Positions 10,335 to 21,117 of a stretch of DNA of 64,000 nucleotides are shown piece after piece; the first letter of the stretch is position 1, and every line of letters begins with the position of its first letter. The notes beneath the pieces are model-generated. The model saw only the letters and a list, made by a program, of their open reading frames with translations, searched no databases and was not told the origin of the DNA. The position numbers and the translations under genes are program-made. This DNA comes from Hedera helix (Eukaryota > Streptophyta > Magnoliopsida > Apiales > Araliaceae): assembly GCA_947179155.2 (NCBI GenBank), contig OX359270.1:19131556-19195555 (forward strand). The letters are read 5' to 3'.

Positions 10335-13300
10335 TGTGATATCCTGAATAATTACAAGGTTAGTAAATATGATTTTAGATGAGCAATGAGATAATAGAGT
10401 ACGATGATCCTTAAATAAGAAAATGAAGAAGAGATAATTTCAAAATAAATAATTAACTAGTTGAGAAATTTGAATTGTCTAATGAATGAGAATGGAAGCT
10501 AGGAGGAATAATTAATAAAGTTACTCTTATGAAAAATGATTTAAAGTATTAAAGTTTGAATGTTGGCCTTGAATGGTAGTACTAGTGGTTTTGATTAATT
10601 AAGCTTATGTTATTAGTTAATAAAGCTTAAATGATTAACATTGTGCGACAAGGTTAAGAATTAAAATTAATTAAGTCGTTAATTTAATTATAAGGATAGG
10701 AAGAGAAAATCCAATAAATTGATTAAGGTTATTCGAAAATAAGAATTTAAGTTAATTAATATTAGATGGACTAAGTGAGGAAGAATGATTATAATTGGTC
10801 TAATTAAAAAAAAATTAATTGAAGCTTGGGTTACAAAATAAACAAGTTAATGGATAAGTCTTGTTTGACATTTTGAGAGGCCAATTAAAATGTATGGGAA
10901 TTAAGCCATAGGAAATGAAAATGAAATAATGAAATAATATAATAGTTCATATATTATGAAAAATATTGAGCAAGAGTGACAATATTAATTTCCACAGTTT
11001 AATGTGGCTATGGATATTACTTAACCATGTTAGAATTAATTGTAGAGAATTATAGAAGTACATGAGGGTTAAGTGTTGGTGTTATATTGCTTTTATCACA
11101 CTCAAGTGTCAAGGTTGCTCACCAACTATCCAACTACTCTAGTCAATCAAGTTGTCATTCTTGGTGGTCAACCAATGGGTAATGTAATACCCCCAGATAT
11201 TTACAAGACTTTGAGATAAGATCTTAAATGATTAATTAAAGGTTAAGGTTTAAAACCTAGATTTAGAGAAGTGAGATGTTTAAGAAATGAGTAAAATTTA
11301 GCCTAAGTTATGCGTTAGGAATTAAATGTGTATAATTGTGGGTTATGAAAATTCAAACCCTAGAAATGACTAATATGTATACTTAGATGTATAATAAAAG
11401 TAAGGTAATATAATACCTTTAAAATTTGATAAGATTGTTCGATGAAAGAGTTTATGTGAGAAATCTTATAATGATGTATGTGCAAGGTTATTAAGGAAAT
11501 AAAATTCAATTAAGAAGTGATTGTGGTTATATAGATACATAATATATGTCTAAAGTTGTGGGGTTTTTTTTTAGCCAAATAAGAAGATGAGTAAATTAAT
11601 ACTCAATAAAACTAATAAATTAATTAGTTTAAATATGGAGCAAGAAGGAAAGTCATAAAATATAATTAATTGGGTTAAAATGGTATCCTATGTAGTAAAA
11701 AAGTTTAAGCTTTAACCATGGGTTAAGGGTCAGAAGAAATGCAAGTATATTGTGTTAGTAAAAGAGAGAGAAAATTTGGGTGGAGTGTTAGCTTTTAGTA
11801 GGTTGTATTTCACTCAATGAATAAAGTGGTTCACCAACCCCCAACAACTCCTACCTAACCCTACCAACTCTCACTAACTCTAGTCAATCAAGAGTGTCAA
11901 TCACTTGGTCATTCAATATGTCATTCAAAGAGGTAAATCAAGATGGTCAATTCTCCCTAAATCAAGGATGATGGAGTATAGTCAAGTTATTGGTGATTTA
12001 TGTAGAGATACATATTGTATAGATATTTGATGAGAATTAACCAATATTGGGTTAGTTGGTAAACCTAAAGGATAACAAGGTTAAAGAATTTAACCATGCT
12101 TGAGTTTATTAGTGTAAATATAGATATACAATCTATATGTAATGATAATGCAAGTATACTAGTAGTATGATAGCAAGAAAAAGAAAAAGTGTTAGCTTTC
12201 ATGTTGCGTTAAGTTTACTCAATGAACAAAGTTGTTCAACCACTCCCACCAACCCTAGTCAATCAAGTTGTTATTCAAGTTAGTCAATCAATTAATCAAG
12301 TCAAATGTTAGTCAATCACCATATCACATTTCCTAAATAAATGGATCTAGGATTTGATTTGTACAAGAGATGTTGATGATAATGGATAGATATATAAATT
12401 ACATGTACACATGGTTGTAGAGAATTAACTAAAGTGAAGTTAGCAAATTCACTTTGGGTTAGTTTTTAGAAAAAGGTTAACCTTGCTTGGGTTAATTGGT
12501 GGAAAATGATAAAATAAATGTACCTATTGATATGATTAGTTTGGATCATGGTTGTGTGTGTGGACTAACCTAAGTCATTTGAATGTAGAGAGTTAACCAT
12601 ATTGTGGTTAATTATTGGGAAAAGTATAAATATGTAAATATATAAATAAAATGAGCTTTAACCAATGTCTCATGCAAAGGTGGATATTGACTGATGTGTA
12701 ATAACTAATGGGTAATCTAAGATCGGATAATGACCCATATATAAATTAAGAATGGATAATAACTAATGTGTAATCCAAATGTGGATAATGACTGATGCGT
12801 AATAACTAATGGGTAATGGCTAATAACCAATGGATAGCCAAGTTTTTGCGAAATGACTATTTTGCCCCTAAAAGAATATTGTTAATGACTAAAATACCCT
12901 TGAGGAAGCTTCCTAATAATGATAAATTGACTAAATTGCCCCTCACTAGTAATGGTTAAAGACCATTTTAACCCTCACCTTATTTTTCTTTCTATAAATA
13001 GGGCAGGATGTAATTATTTTCAAGGTTTAGCAAAATAAGATCATTGGGGAAACTTGAGAGCAAAAATAATGGGAAAATAATGGAGGCTGTGTAAGGTGAA
13101 AGCTAGTATAGAGAAGAAAAAAAAGTTGGAGCTTTAGCATGATTCTAGCAAGCCATGGAAGGAAACAAGAAGGTATATTAATCTAACTCTAAAACTAGTT
13201 TTATGTATATATATTTACAGATATGATTTTGGTATGGTTGTGGGAGTTTGAGAGGTATGATGTTTTTATGGTGGAACATGGTGGTTACGATGAACTAAGG

Positions 13301-15159
13301 TGGTGGTGTAGGTGATAATATGTTTAGGATTTTATTTCTATGCATTTATAGTCAACAAACCACAAGATGATAGTCTAAAAGTTCAAAACATAATTTTGTT
13401 GATGTTTTCAAAGAAATAACCTATTAAGATTGTGTATTATTTTATTTTTTAAAAAAGATCCATATACTTATTTGTATAAATCAATGAGTTCTTTAAATGA
13501 ACTATTTTGATATGAACAAAAATAGAGCCTAAATGAGCTTATAGTGATTTGATGTAAACTATGTTTTTTTTTTTGGGTAAAAATGTAAGAAGAAAGTGTT
13601 TTTTCTAGCTGTATTGTTCAAGTGTTGAACTAGTGTGGATATATATGATGTAGGTTATGTATTACAAGGTTAGAAAGTCATTTGGCATGATAAATTATCC
13701 AAACAATGCATGTGATGTTAGGGTTTGGTAATAAAAGCATGAACGCATAAAGTTAGTTTGCATATTGTTTTTATGAGCGGATTTCAGTCCACTTCGGGTA
13801 GGATCAGGGTCGTTTGACCTGAAGATAAGTTATAGAGGAGGAAGTTACGAACGTATGGGCTTTTGAATCACTTAAAAAAGTTAAGAAACGAAGAAGTTAT
13901 GGCCGTTAAAGCGAGCCGGGGTCCAGCAGCCTTTAAGACTGGAAGGCTCTCGGGTTTGGACTCTTTAAACGGATTTTTTGAGTTTGAGAATTTGGGGTAT
14001 ATGCCACCTGTGTGGGTTGTTAGACCATATTATACATAGGTCACTGTCCAAAGATGAGCCAATTTCGAGTTGGTATGAAAGAGTTATGAATTAACTAAGA
14101 TTTAAAATCGATTAACGAAAAAGTTCAAACAATTAGAAGCTAGAGTCATAATTAAGACTAGTAATGCATCAAATTGTGATTAATATTAATATGTCAATAA
14201 CATTATGATTGTAGGTTATTCGAGGAATGTAATGTTAGCGTGTTCCGAATAAACTTATCAGGCAAGTTTTTCAAACTATATCGTATGTATTACGTGTAAA
14301 TCTTCTGTGATACATGAAATTATGTTAAACTTGTATTAATCTTGTGATAACTGTTGTTGTTATTTATTTGATGATTAATGTAAGATGTCCTATGTGAACA
14401 TTACAAATCATTGTTATGATGCATGAATAAATGTAAGCACGATAAACATGGAGTATGAATATATTTAAGATTTGATAAGCATCAGCCATGTAAGGAAACA
14501 ATGCATAAAGAAAGTAAAGTATGCTCAGTATGTGTATTACTTGTTACGTGGATATCTGTTAAACTTGTTGAGCAACATAGTTGCTCACTCTTGCTTTAAA
14601 TATACATTGCAGTTACATTACGAACTTTGAAGCTTCCAATAAAGACAGTGATTAGAGGAATAAATGTTAAATCAAAGTACTTGCAGTCTAAGCTAGTGCT
14701 GAAGAATTCCTGCGTTAGAAATAAACTGGCGTACTGATTTGAACTTTAGAAATAGTTATATCTTGTATTGCTAAACTTCAGAACGACTTGTTTATGTAGC
14801 CTCTAACGGCACTAGAGGAGTGTTGATGTTATAGTTCGTGGATATATAGTCAAAGCATACTGTATAAGAAATAGTTAGTTTTAGATTGTGAGTTCATGAA
14901 TACTCTCAATCAATGTAACGAAATAAAATATATTGTATATAATATGAGACGAATTAGATAGATCAAAATAATCTACAAATGTAATAACATAAAGTAAAGG
15001 TTGCGAATTCTAGAATGAAAATAAATTTTTTTATTCATTGGTATCAAAGCGAGGTTTTGTTAATTATACTGTGGTTGAATATTGTAAATATGAAGACAGG
15101 AGTTGTATCGTGACGTACCAGATCCGAGGTTTAGAAGACCCGAATTTGGGGACGTTACA
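10335..15159 (+). mobile_element. LTR-like insert (probably solo long LTR, 'LTR-D') inside LTR-B
   Basis: It starts TGTGATATCCTGAA and ends GGGGACGTTACA. Flanks TCTAG (10330-10334) and TCTAA (15160-15164) form a TSD with one mismatch. LTR-B reads through once it is removed. A TATAAATA box lies at 12993-13000, a possible splice donor at about 13168 (AAG-GTATAT) and an acceptor-like ATTGCAG at 14606-14612 behind the GAGC/GCTC hairpin. No gag or pol was found, so it is best read as a solo LTR, though at 4.8 kb it is unusually long. A second LTR-start-like sequence, TGTAATACCCCCAG, lies at 11183, and several internal segments are repeated (around 11070, 11790 and 12190), so internal duplication may explain the length. 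Short ATGGATAATGACTGATG-type repeats fill 12665-12835. Confidence 0.7.
12993..13000 (+). promoter_or_regulatory. TATA box of LTR-D
   Basis: TATAAATAGGGC context in the middle of the LTR-like insert. It resembles the TATAAATAGGGAG of the solo LTR at 33021. Confidence 0.65.
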
Positions 15160-15164
15160 TCTAA

Positions 15165-17018
15165 TGAGTTACTATCAAGAAAATTGCAAAGAAATAGTTA
15201 AAACTTACAATTTTAAAAAGTGCAATCTCTAGTCGTTATAATTTTCGATTTTCTTTCATCTTTAGTGTTAATAAAGCTCAAGACCGCGAGTCGTAGCCAT
15301 GTACGATTGTCGTTCTCCATGTTCTTCACATGTTCTTGAGCATTTCTTCATTTTATAGTAGTTGTAATGTCGTATTTCATTTTATAATTTAGAACTAAAG
15401 CTCAAAGAATGCAAGTCGTAGCCATGTATGATTTTTCGTTCTCCATTTTCTTCTTATATTCTTGAGCAATAGTTATAAAATGTTATAATTCAATTTATAA
15501 GCCATTAAAATGACCAAATTATTTCAAAAATAAAATGTCATAATCACATATGTAAGCAGTTATAATGCTCAAATTATTTTAAGTATAAAATCTAAAAGCT
15601 CAAAAACATAAGTCGTTACCATTTATGATTTTTCGTTCTTCGTGTTATTCGTGTGTTATTAAAATAAAGTCATAATTTTCTACATAAGTAGGTTTATGAT
15701 TTTATAATTTAGTGTTATAGAGTTGTAAAATATGATGGCCTAGCAAATTCATGCTTGCGGCATCATGTTTTAACAAGCTAAAGCAAGAACGAGGAAACTT
15801 AGTTCTTCGTGTTCTTCGATTCGTTTTTTATGTTCTTGAGTAAAAGTCATAAATCGTACATAAGTAGGTTTATGATTTTGTTCTTTTTATATTATGAAGT
15901 ATTTTTGAGTCTTATAACATGATATCTTAAGTAATTAAAGGTAGTGGTACCATGTTTCACATGGTTAATCTAAAATATTTTGATTCAAGTATGCTCACTA
16001 ACTGTTTTTACAAATTTTCAATAACTTAAATTTAGAATCAGCCTCAGAAATCTAAAGTAAAGTTGTAGATCATGAAATTTTAATGAATTTAGATTCAAGA
16101 ATCACTCAAAAATATTTTCGTATGAGAAAGTTATAGATTTTACCGTAAAAGAAGTCGAAGTTGAAAAATTAAAGGGGAGCATCAGGTCAAAGGGCTTAAA
16201 ATTACGTTTTTGAGCTATTGTAACATAGGGTTTATAACACCTATGAAAATAGTTAATATAAGTTATTCTAAGATTTATTAATAAGTAAAATTCAATAAAC
16301 TAATATTCGAGTACGCGTAACTTATTATGTAGGCGTTTAACGATTTATCGGAAAACCCTAAAGTTAATTTTCAAGGTAAATCTTCCAAACTTTGCTCAAA
16401 TTATTATGTACAAGTATTCTATCTTTTTTTTGTTATGTGATAGATGTTATATGAAGCCTTCAACAGATGTTTGCAAGTCTTCTAATTGTTATGTGTCATG
16501 TATACGAGTTATGAACATTATTTATACACTTTGTATGACAAAGTGATATAAATTGTTAGAATGTGAGTTGTAAGTGATATTAAATAAATAAATATGTCCA
16601 TTCAAGGCATGTTAAAGTTTATCGGAATGCATAAACTGTGTAAGTGCTATTTGTTAGACTTGTTGAGCTGTTGTGCTCATTCTTACGAATAAAACTTTAT
16701 TTGGAGTTAATGAATAATGATAAGAAGGTAATGAACGTAAAGAAGAAACGTAGACTAGGTTTCATGTTATATTATTTATATTTATATAAAATCATAATGA
16801 CTGTTGTAATACGAACAAAGCAAACATGTAACCGAATATTATATGAATATTATTATTTATTATCATCAGAATATTGTTATGTCTTTACTTTGATATAACC
16901 TAGAATTGTTAAAGAACTATTAATCTGAATGAGGGTATTGGTAATATGGACTGATCATGTTATGTCAATACTCTGAACTTCAGATAGATAGGAAAACGTT
17001 AATTAAGTATTGATAATG
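15165..17018 (+). repeat. LTR-B, second segment
   Basis: It resumes AGTTACTATC…AAATAGTTAAAAC, which matches the reverse complement of the young Tekay LTR around 53960-54010. It carries several degenerate hairpin modules beginning GCTCAA and ending TTCTTGAGC (15270-15340, 15404-15470, with decayed ones near 15600 and 15775). The GAGC-loop-GCTC hairpin is at 16663-16679, but the acceptor AG downstream is lost. It is interrupted at 17018 by copia-1 (TSD TAATG, 17014-17018). The short ORFs here (15038 and 16644) are not genes. Confidence 0.85.
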
Positions 17019-17216
17019 TAAAGAGAGTTGAACTTGTACATGTGAAAGTTTGGTTCTACAAAGATACAATATTTTATCATTCATCAATTAATAATAGTCT
17101 CATAAGAAATATCCTGGTTATTGATTTGTAAAAAAAAAATTAAAATATAGTTTTATTTGTTTCCGTTGCGCTTATATAATTTAGTTATATGTATGTCATA
17201 TTTTTGCAAAATAACA
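17019..17216 (+). repeat. Truncated 5' LTR of copia-1
   Basis: This matches 29019-29216 at the end of the 3' LTR of the same element, with many substitutions, and closes TTTTTGCAAAATAACA. The promoter part is missing. Confidence 0.85.
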
Positions 17217-17232
17217 ATGACATCAAGAGCCA
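17217..17232 (+). other. Primer-binding site of copia-1
   Basis: ATGACATCAAGAGCC follows the LTR end. It resembles the TGGTATCAAGAGCC-type sequence of plant copia elements that pairs with the 3' end of initiator tRNA-Met. The copia-2 counterpart at 36950 (GTGGCATCAAGAGTC) supports the call. Confidence 0.75.
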
Positions 17233-17339
17233 AACTTATGTAAATTATTAATTGTTTTAATTATGTATGTCTATAGGCATGTGTTTAGAATAATTTATTG
17301 GGCATAATTTATTGTATAAATTTATTATTTTTTCTCTAA

Positions 17340-17502
17340 AACAAATAATCAATTCGGATTGATTATTTAATTGACCGAAGTTCGACTAATTCATGAAAAG
17401 CCGCCGGATTCGGTTTACTTAATTGGCTGAATTAGTTACTGAATATGTTCACGAATTGGAATAATTCACGGATTCGGTATAGCATGAATCATGTTCGGTT
17501 TG

Positions 17503-17547
<45 letters not shown>

Positions 17548-17572
17548 GCCATGTTCAGTAACTGCACGGATT

Positions 17573-17614
<42 letters not shown>

Positions 17615-17796
17615 AGTTAAAAATACCTGTAAGTTACATGGAATAGCCTTGGTTAACATATATATAATATATAAGTTTGGTTACTAAGTACTTCGGTCAT
17701 GAATCATGCATGTTCAGTAACTGCACGGATTCGGCATATATATATTTATATATATATATAATCCATATTAGTTAATGCACGGATTGGATTTGGCTA

Positions 17797-17848
<52 letters not shown>

Positions 17849-17860
17849 TATCTAAACAGT
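17340..17860. repeat. (AT)n tracts and ACGGATTCGG minisatellite in the copia-1 leader
   Basis: Pure AT runs lie at about 17504-17543, 17577-17611 and 17799-17846. Between them, TTCAGTAACTGCACGGATTC followed by GGCATATAT occurs twice (near 17553 and 17711), and shorter CGGATTCGG words recur from 17410. The corresponding leader interval of copia-2 (37070-37220) has an unrelated GC-rich sequence, so this is a rapidly changing interval. Confidence 0.8.
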
Positions 17861-18608
17861 TTGGTAATTTTGTACAGATTTTAAAATTTTAAAGTAAAAT
17901 GGTTTATTTTGGATAATTTTAAAATAATAAAAATAAATAGTTTATTTTTTTAATAATTTTATAATTAAAATAAAATGTTTATTTTAAATATGAAATTAGA
18001 TTTCATACAACTTTAATTTCTCATTAAATGATACTAATATATATATATAATGATTTATTTAATTCATAAGATGAATATTATTTATTGATACATATGTTGA
18101 TATATATGATAATAAATGAGATTGATTATGGACTATTGACTAATGTATGATTGAATTTAATTTATGTGAATACTTTGAATGAATGAGTTTTAATAAATAG
18201 GGTCTGCATAACTCGTCTTTTCTAATTTTTCTGATGTAAATTTTATCTCCCTCCTACATACTTTCCCTTGACTGCTGATCAAGGTTTCAATTTTATGAAA
18301 ATAGTTTGCAATATAATTAATTAGATTTATTTGAAAAATTAGAGCCGAAAAGTAAGGAACACGTGAAGACTCGTTTGTATTGGAGCCCGGGTTAAATATA
18401 ATAGTTATATTTATGTATTTATTCTTGTACCCTAAGTTTAACTTTTTGATTTATTTGGTGGCTCAAATAAACCAAAATATAATAAAGTTCATAATCAATT
18501 TAAGTAGAATATAGTATTCTATATGTGCATGCTTATTTATATATATTATATATTATTATTAAACATGTTTCACATGTTAATTAATATGACGCGTATTTTA
18601 TATATATA
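17861..18608 (+). other. Copia-1 leader, non-coding
   Basis: AT-rich leader similar by eye to 37230-37890 of copia-2, for example the TTTCATACAACTTTAATT and CTCCCTCCTACATACTT stretches. No reading frame is present. Confidence 0.7.
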
Positions 18609-19517
18609 TTAGGGATAACCTGTGCCTGAAGGCACGGTACAACTAATATAATAGTTGAGTACTGTATTCAAAATTTCTAGATTGAAAAATCTAAAATTGT
18701 TGTGGACTTTTCTATAATAGAACTGACTGTCCAACCATTAATACAAAAAGATTGATACTCAATTCAGTCATAGTTTCTTTTTGAGACAAACATAAATGTG
18801 CTACTCATTCCCAACTTAAAATTAGTTCTTGGCAGGTTTAAGCAATCAATTGATTGACGGTAGCGGGCTCAAATTTGTGTAATATAGTATTTTCAATTAT
18901 GCCACACACCTTTTCTTTATTGATAAAACGAAATGAGAATTTTGGCAGCATTTATTTGCCTCCAGTATCTCTAACCATCGATCAATATAATCCATGAACA
19001 GTATTTTCCTGTGAAAAAATGGTAGTACTACAAGCCATTTGGTGAGATCCAATGAAAAAAAAAGATGTAAAAATACAAAAGAAAGGGCTTTTGCATATAT
19101 ACCCAAAAGTATAAAATGAGTCATCTAAGTCCAAACAAAAAAGTATTGTCATAACACCAACTAAATCGCATCACCATAACATTTTTTTCTCTATATTTTT
19201 TTTGAAATTGGACAAAAGATTCTCATACCATGAGTCAATGTCTACTACAATAGTTGCTCTCAATGTAGCCCGTAAAAGCACCAAAAAGATGATACGTAAT
19301 TGCGCGTGCCTGAAGGCACGGCGTAGATTAAAATTTCAAAAATACTCTATTACCTAAAAACTCTTTGCAACTTTAAATAACTTACAAATCAATTAGAATG
19401 AATCTAAATCGTCACTGTGATTTTTCGCCCAAATCAATTCGCATGTGAAAACATAACGACCACAATACTCGAAAAACAGGAAAACGACGTTAATGCTAAA
19501 AGGGTGACCCATGTTAT

Positions 19518-19558
<41 letters not shown>

Positions 19559-19647
19559 GTACTACTATTATTATTGTTATTGTTATTATTGTTATTATTA
19601 TTATTGTTATTATTATTACTATTATGATTATTACTATTATTATATTA

Positions 19648-19698
<51 letters not shown>

Positions 19699-19924
19699 GT
19701 GTAGTGGTGAATTTGATTTGGGTGAAAAATGTGAGTGAATAGGTTTTTGAAAAAAAAAAGATGTTGAATTTATGGGGGGAGGGGGGAATGAGAGATAGAT
19801 TAGTTACCGTTGGATGTTGAAGTCCCAAATGATTTTAAACTGTTGGATGTTGAAGCCTAAATTGATTTGAGGCCGTTGGATGTTGAAGCATTGGGATTTG
19901 AGCCGCTCTATTTTATATTATAGA
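18609..19924 (-). mobile_element. Non-autonomous Helitron
   Basis: On the minus strand it opens TCTATAATATAAAATAGAGC and ends CTAA (CTRR), nine bases after a GTGCCTTCAGGCAC hairpin (plus 18622-18635). It lies between A and T as Helitrons do. The copia-2 leader provides an empty site: at 37875-37905 the flanking sequence is continuous. Three subterminal copies of GTTGGATGTTGAAG lie at 19809, 19842 and 19875 (period 33). A second copy of the hairpin sits inside at 19305-19320. No Rep/helicase coding is present, so it would need enzymes from an autonomous relative. A short ORF at 18897-19124 shows no recognisable domain. Confidence 0.85.
19516..19697. repeat. (ACT)n/(ATT)n microsatellite in the Helitron
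   Basis: About a dozen ACT units pass into GTTATT and then ATT units. It creates a long Thr/Ile open frame (19417-19704) that is not a gene. Confidence 0.95.
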
Positions 19925-19925
19925 T

Positions 19926-19927
19926 AC

Positions 19928-19962
<35 letters not shown>

Positions 19963-19976
19963 TGTGTGTGTGTGTG
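19926..19976. repeat. (GT)n microsatellite
   Basis: A GT run broken by one TATG lies directly beside the Helitron end. Copia-2 has only GTACATG at the equivalent site, so the repeat expanded in this copy. Confidence 0.9.
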
Positions 19977-20735
19977 CATGCGCGTTAAACAAGATGAGAC
20001 AATTAATATTAACAAACCCCTCATGATGTAAAATAAATATTATTTATAAAATAAATTAAAAGGTTTAATGCATAAATTAAAGGAGTTTAATTCAACTAAA
20101 TAAAATTAGAATGGTTCTAATTTATTTATTCTACTACTCATAATATTAAGTTGTAATGTTCAAATATATTAATAAAATATCGAACGTCGCCTTCTATCAC
20201 AATAAGATGATAGAGCATCAAATACTTAATAGAAGTTTGTTGTGCACACACAAGACTTATATCAATTAATTGAGATGTTGTTTTATTGCATAAGATGTTT
20301 ATAAAGGAATTGAACAATGTTATTTTGATGTACACACACATGGATAGTGTTTTTCTATTCACTTATATGAAAATGCTATGTCGGACTTAACTTAGATAAT
20401 TTTAATTTGGATGTGCACACACATGATCATAATTATCTAAAAGGCAAAATACAAGGAGTTACATATTGATGTAACTGACAAGAGTTGTCTACCTATTCAT
20501 TTATATATAGTTTGTCATGTACACATAATGTTATATACATTTAAAATATGATCCTTATTCTCATTAGCGAATCTTTAACTAGATTCGTCGAGCTACATAA
20601 GGAGGGTAATATAGTTTGATGAAAATAGTGGGAGACACCATTTTAAATAAAGACCTAATTAACTTGGTAATTAATAAAATGAATGCATGTTAACGTTGTT
20701 ATTAATTCACTTAAAGAATATTGTTATGTTTAATT
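19977..20735 (+). other. Copia-1 leader with repeated TGTGCACACA motif
   Basis: Four motifs of the type TTGTGCACACACAAG recur near 20240, 20330, 20412 and 20518. Copia-2 has four at about 38050, 38140, 38220 and 38322. The words are near-palindromic. A 74-codon minus ORF here is not a gene. Confidence 0.7.
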
Positions 20736-21117
20736 CACTAACACTGCATAGTATATTTGATACTAATAATTTAATTGAATTGAATTGTTCGGATTGATTA
20801 AACAAATTTGAGAATAGTTCTCAATACTGAAAAGCTAGCAAATCCCCTTAATTTACCTATCACTACAAAAGTTACAAACTAAGCCTCTGAGGAAGAGATT
20901 GTTATTTTAAGAAATGGCAAGATGATGCAAAGGTGGCTTAATACATAATGCTCATATCCATAAGTATCGAGTTACAGCATCAACACGAGAAAATGGATAC
21001 ACATACTATATTGATGCACATTTAATAGTTGTATAGAGAGCAAAGTAGGTCAACTAGATATAAGATATCTAAGGAGCTCTTCCAATCTATAATAACCAAT
21101 GACACTACAGTAAAGAC
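20736..21117 (+). pseudogene. Copia-1 gag, N-terminal part
   Basis: This aligns with copia-2 gag from 38529 (tcactaac…gcatag…cttgatgctaa). The initiator ATG of copia-2 is replaced by TTTA here, and stops and frameshifts are frequent. It reads on to AGTAAAGAC at 21117, where a solo LTR interrupts it. Confidence 0.8.

Noticed and set aside
19417..19704. Long Thr/Ile open frame
   Set aside because: It is translation of an ACT/ATT microsatellite inside a Helitron.
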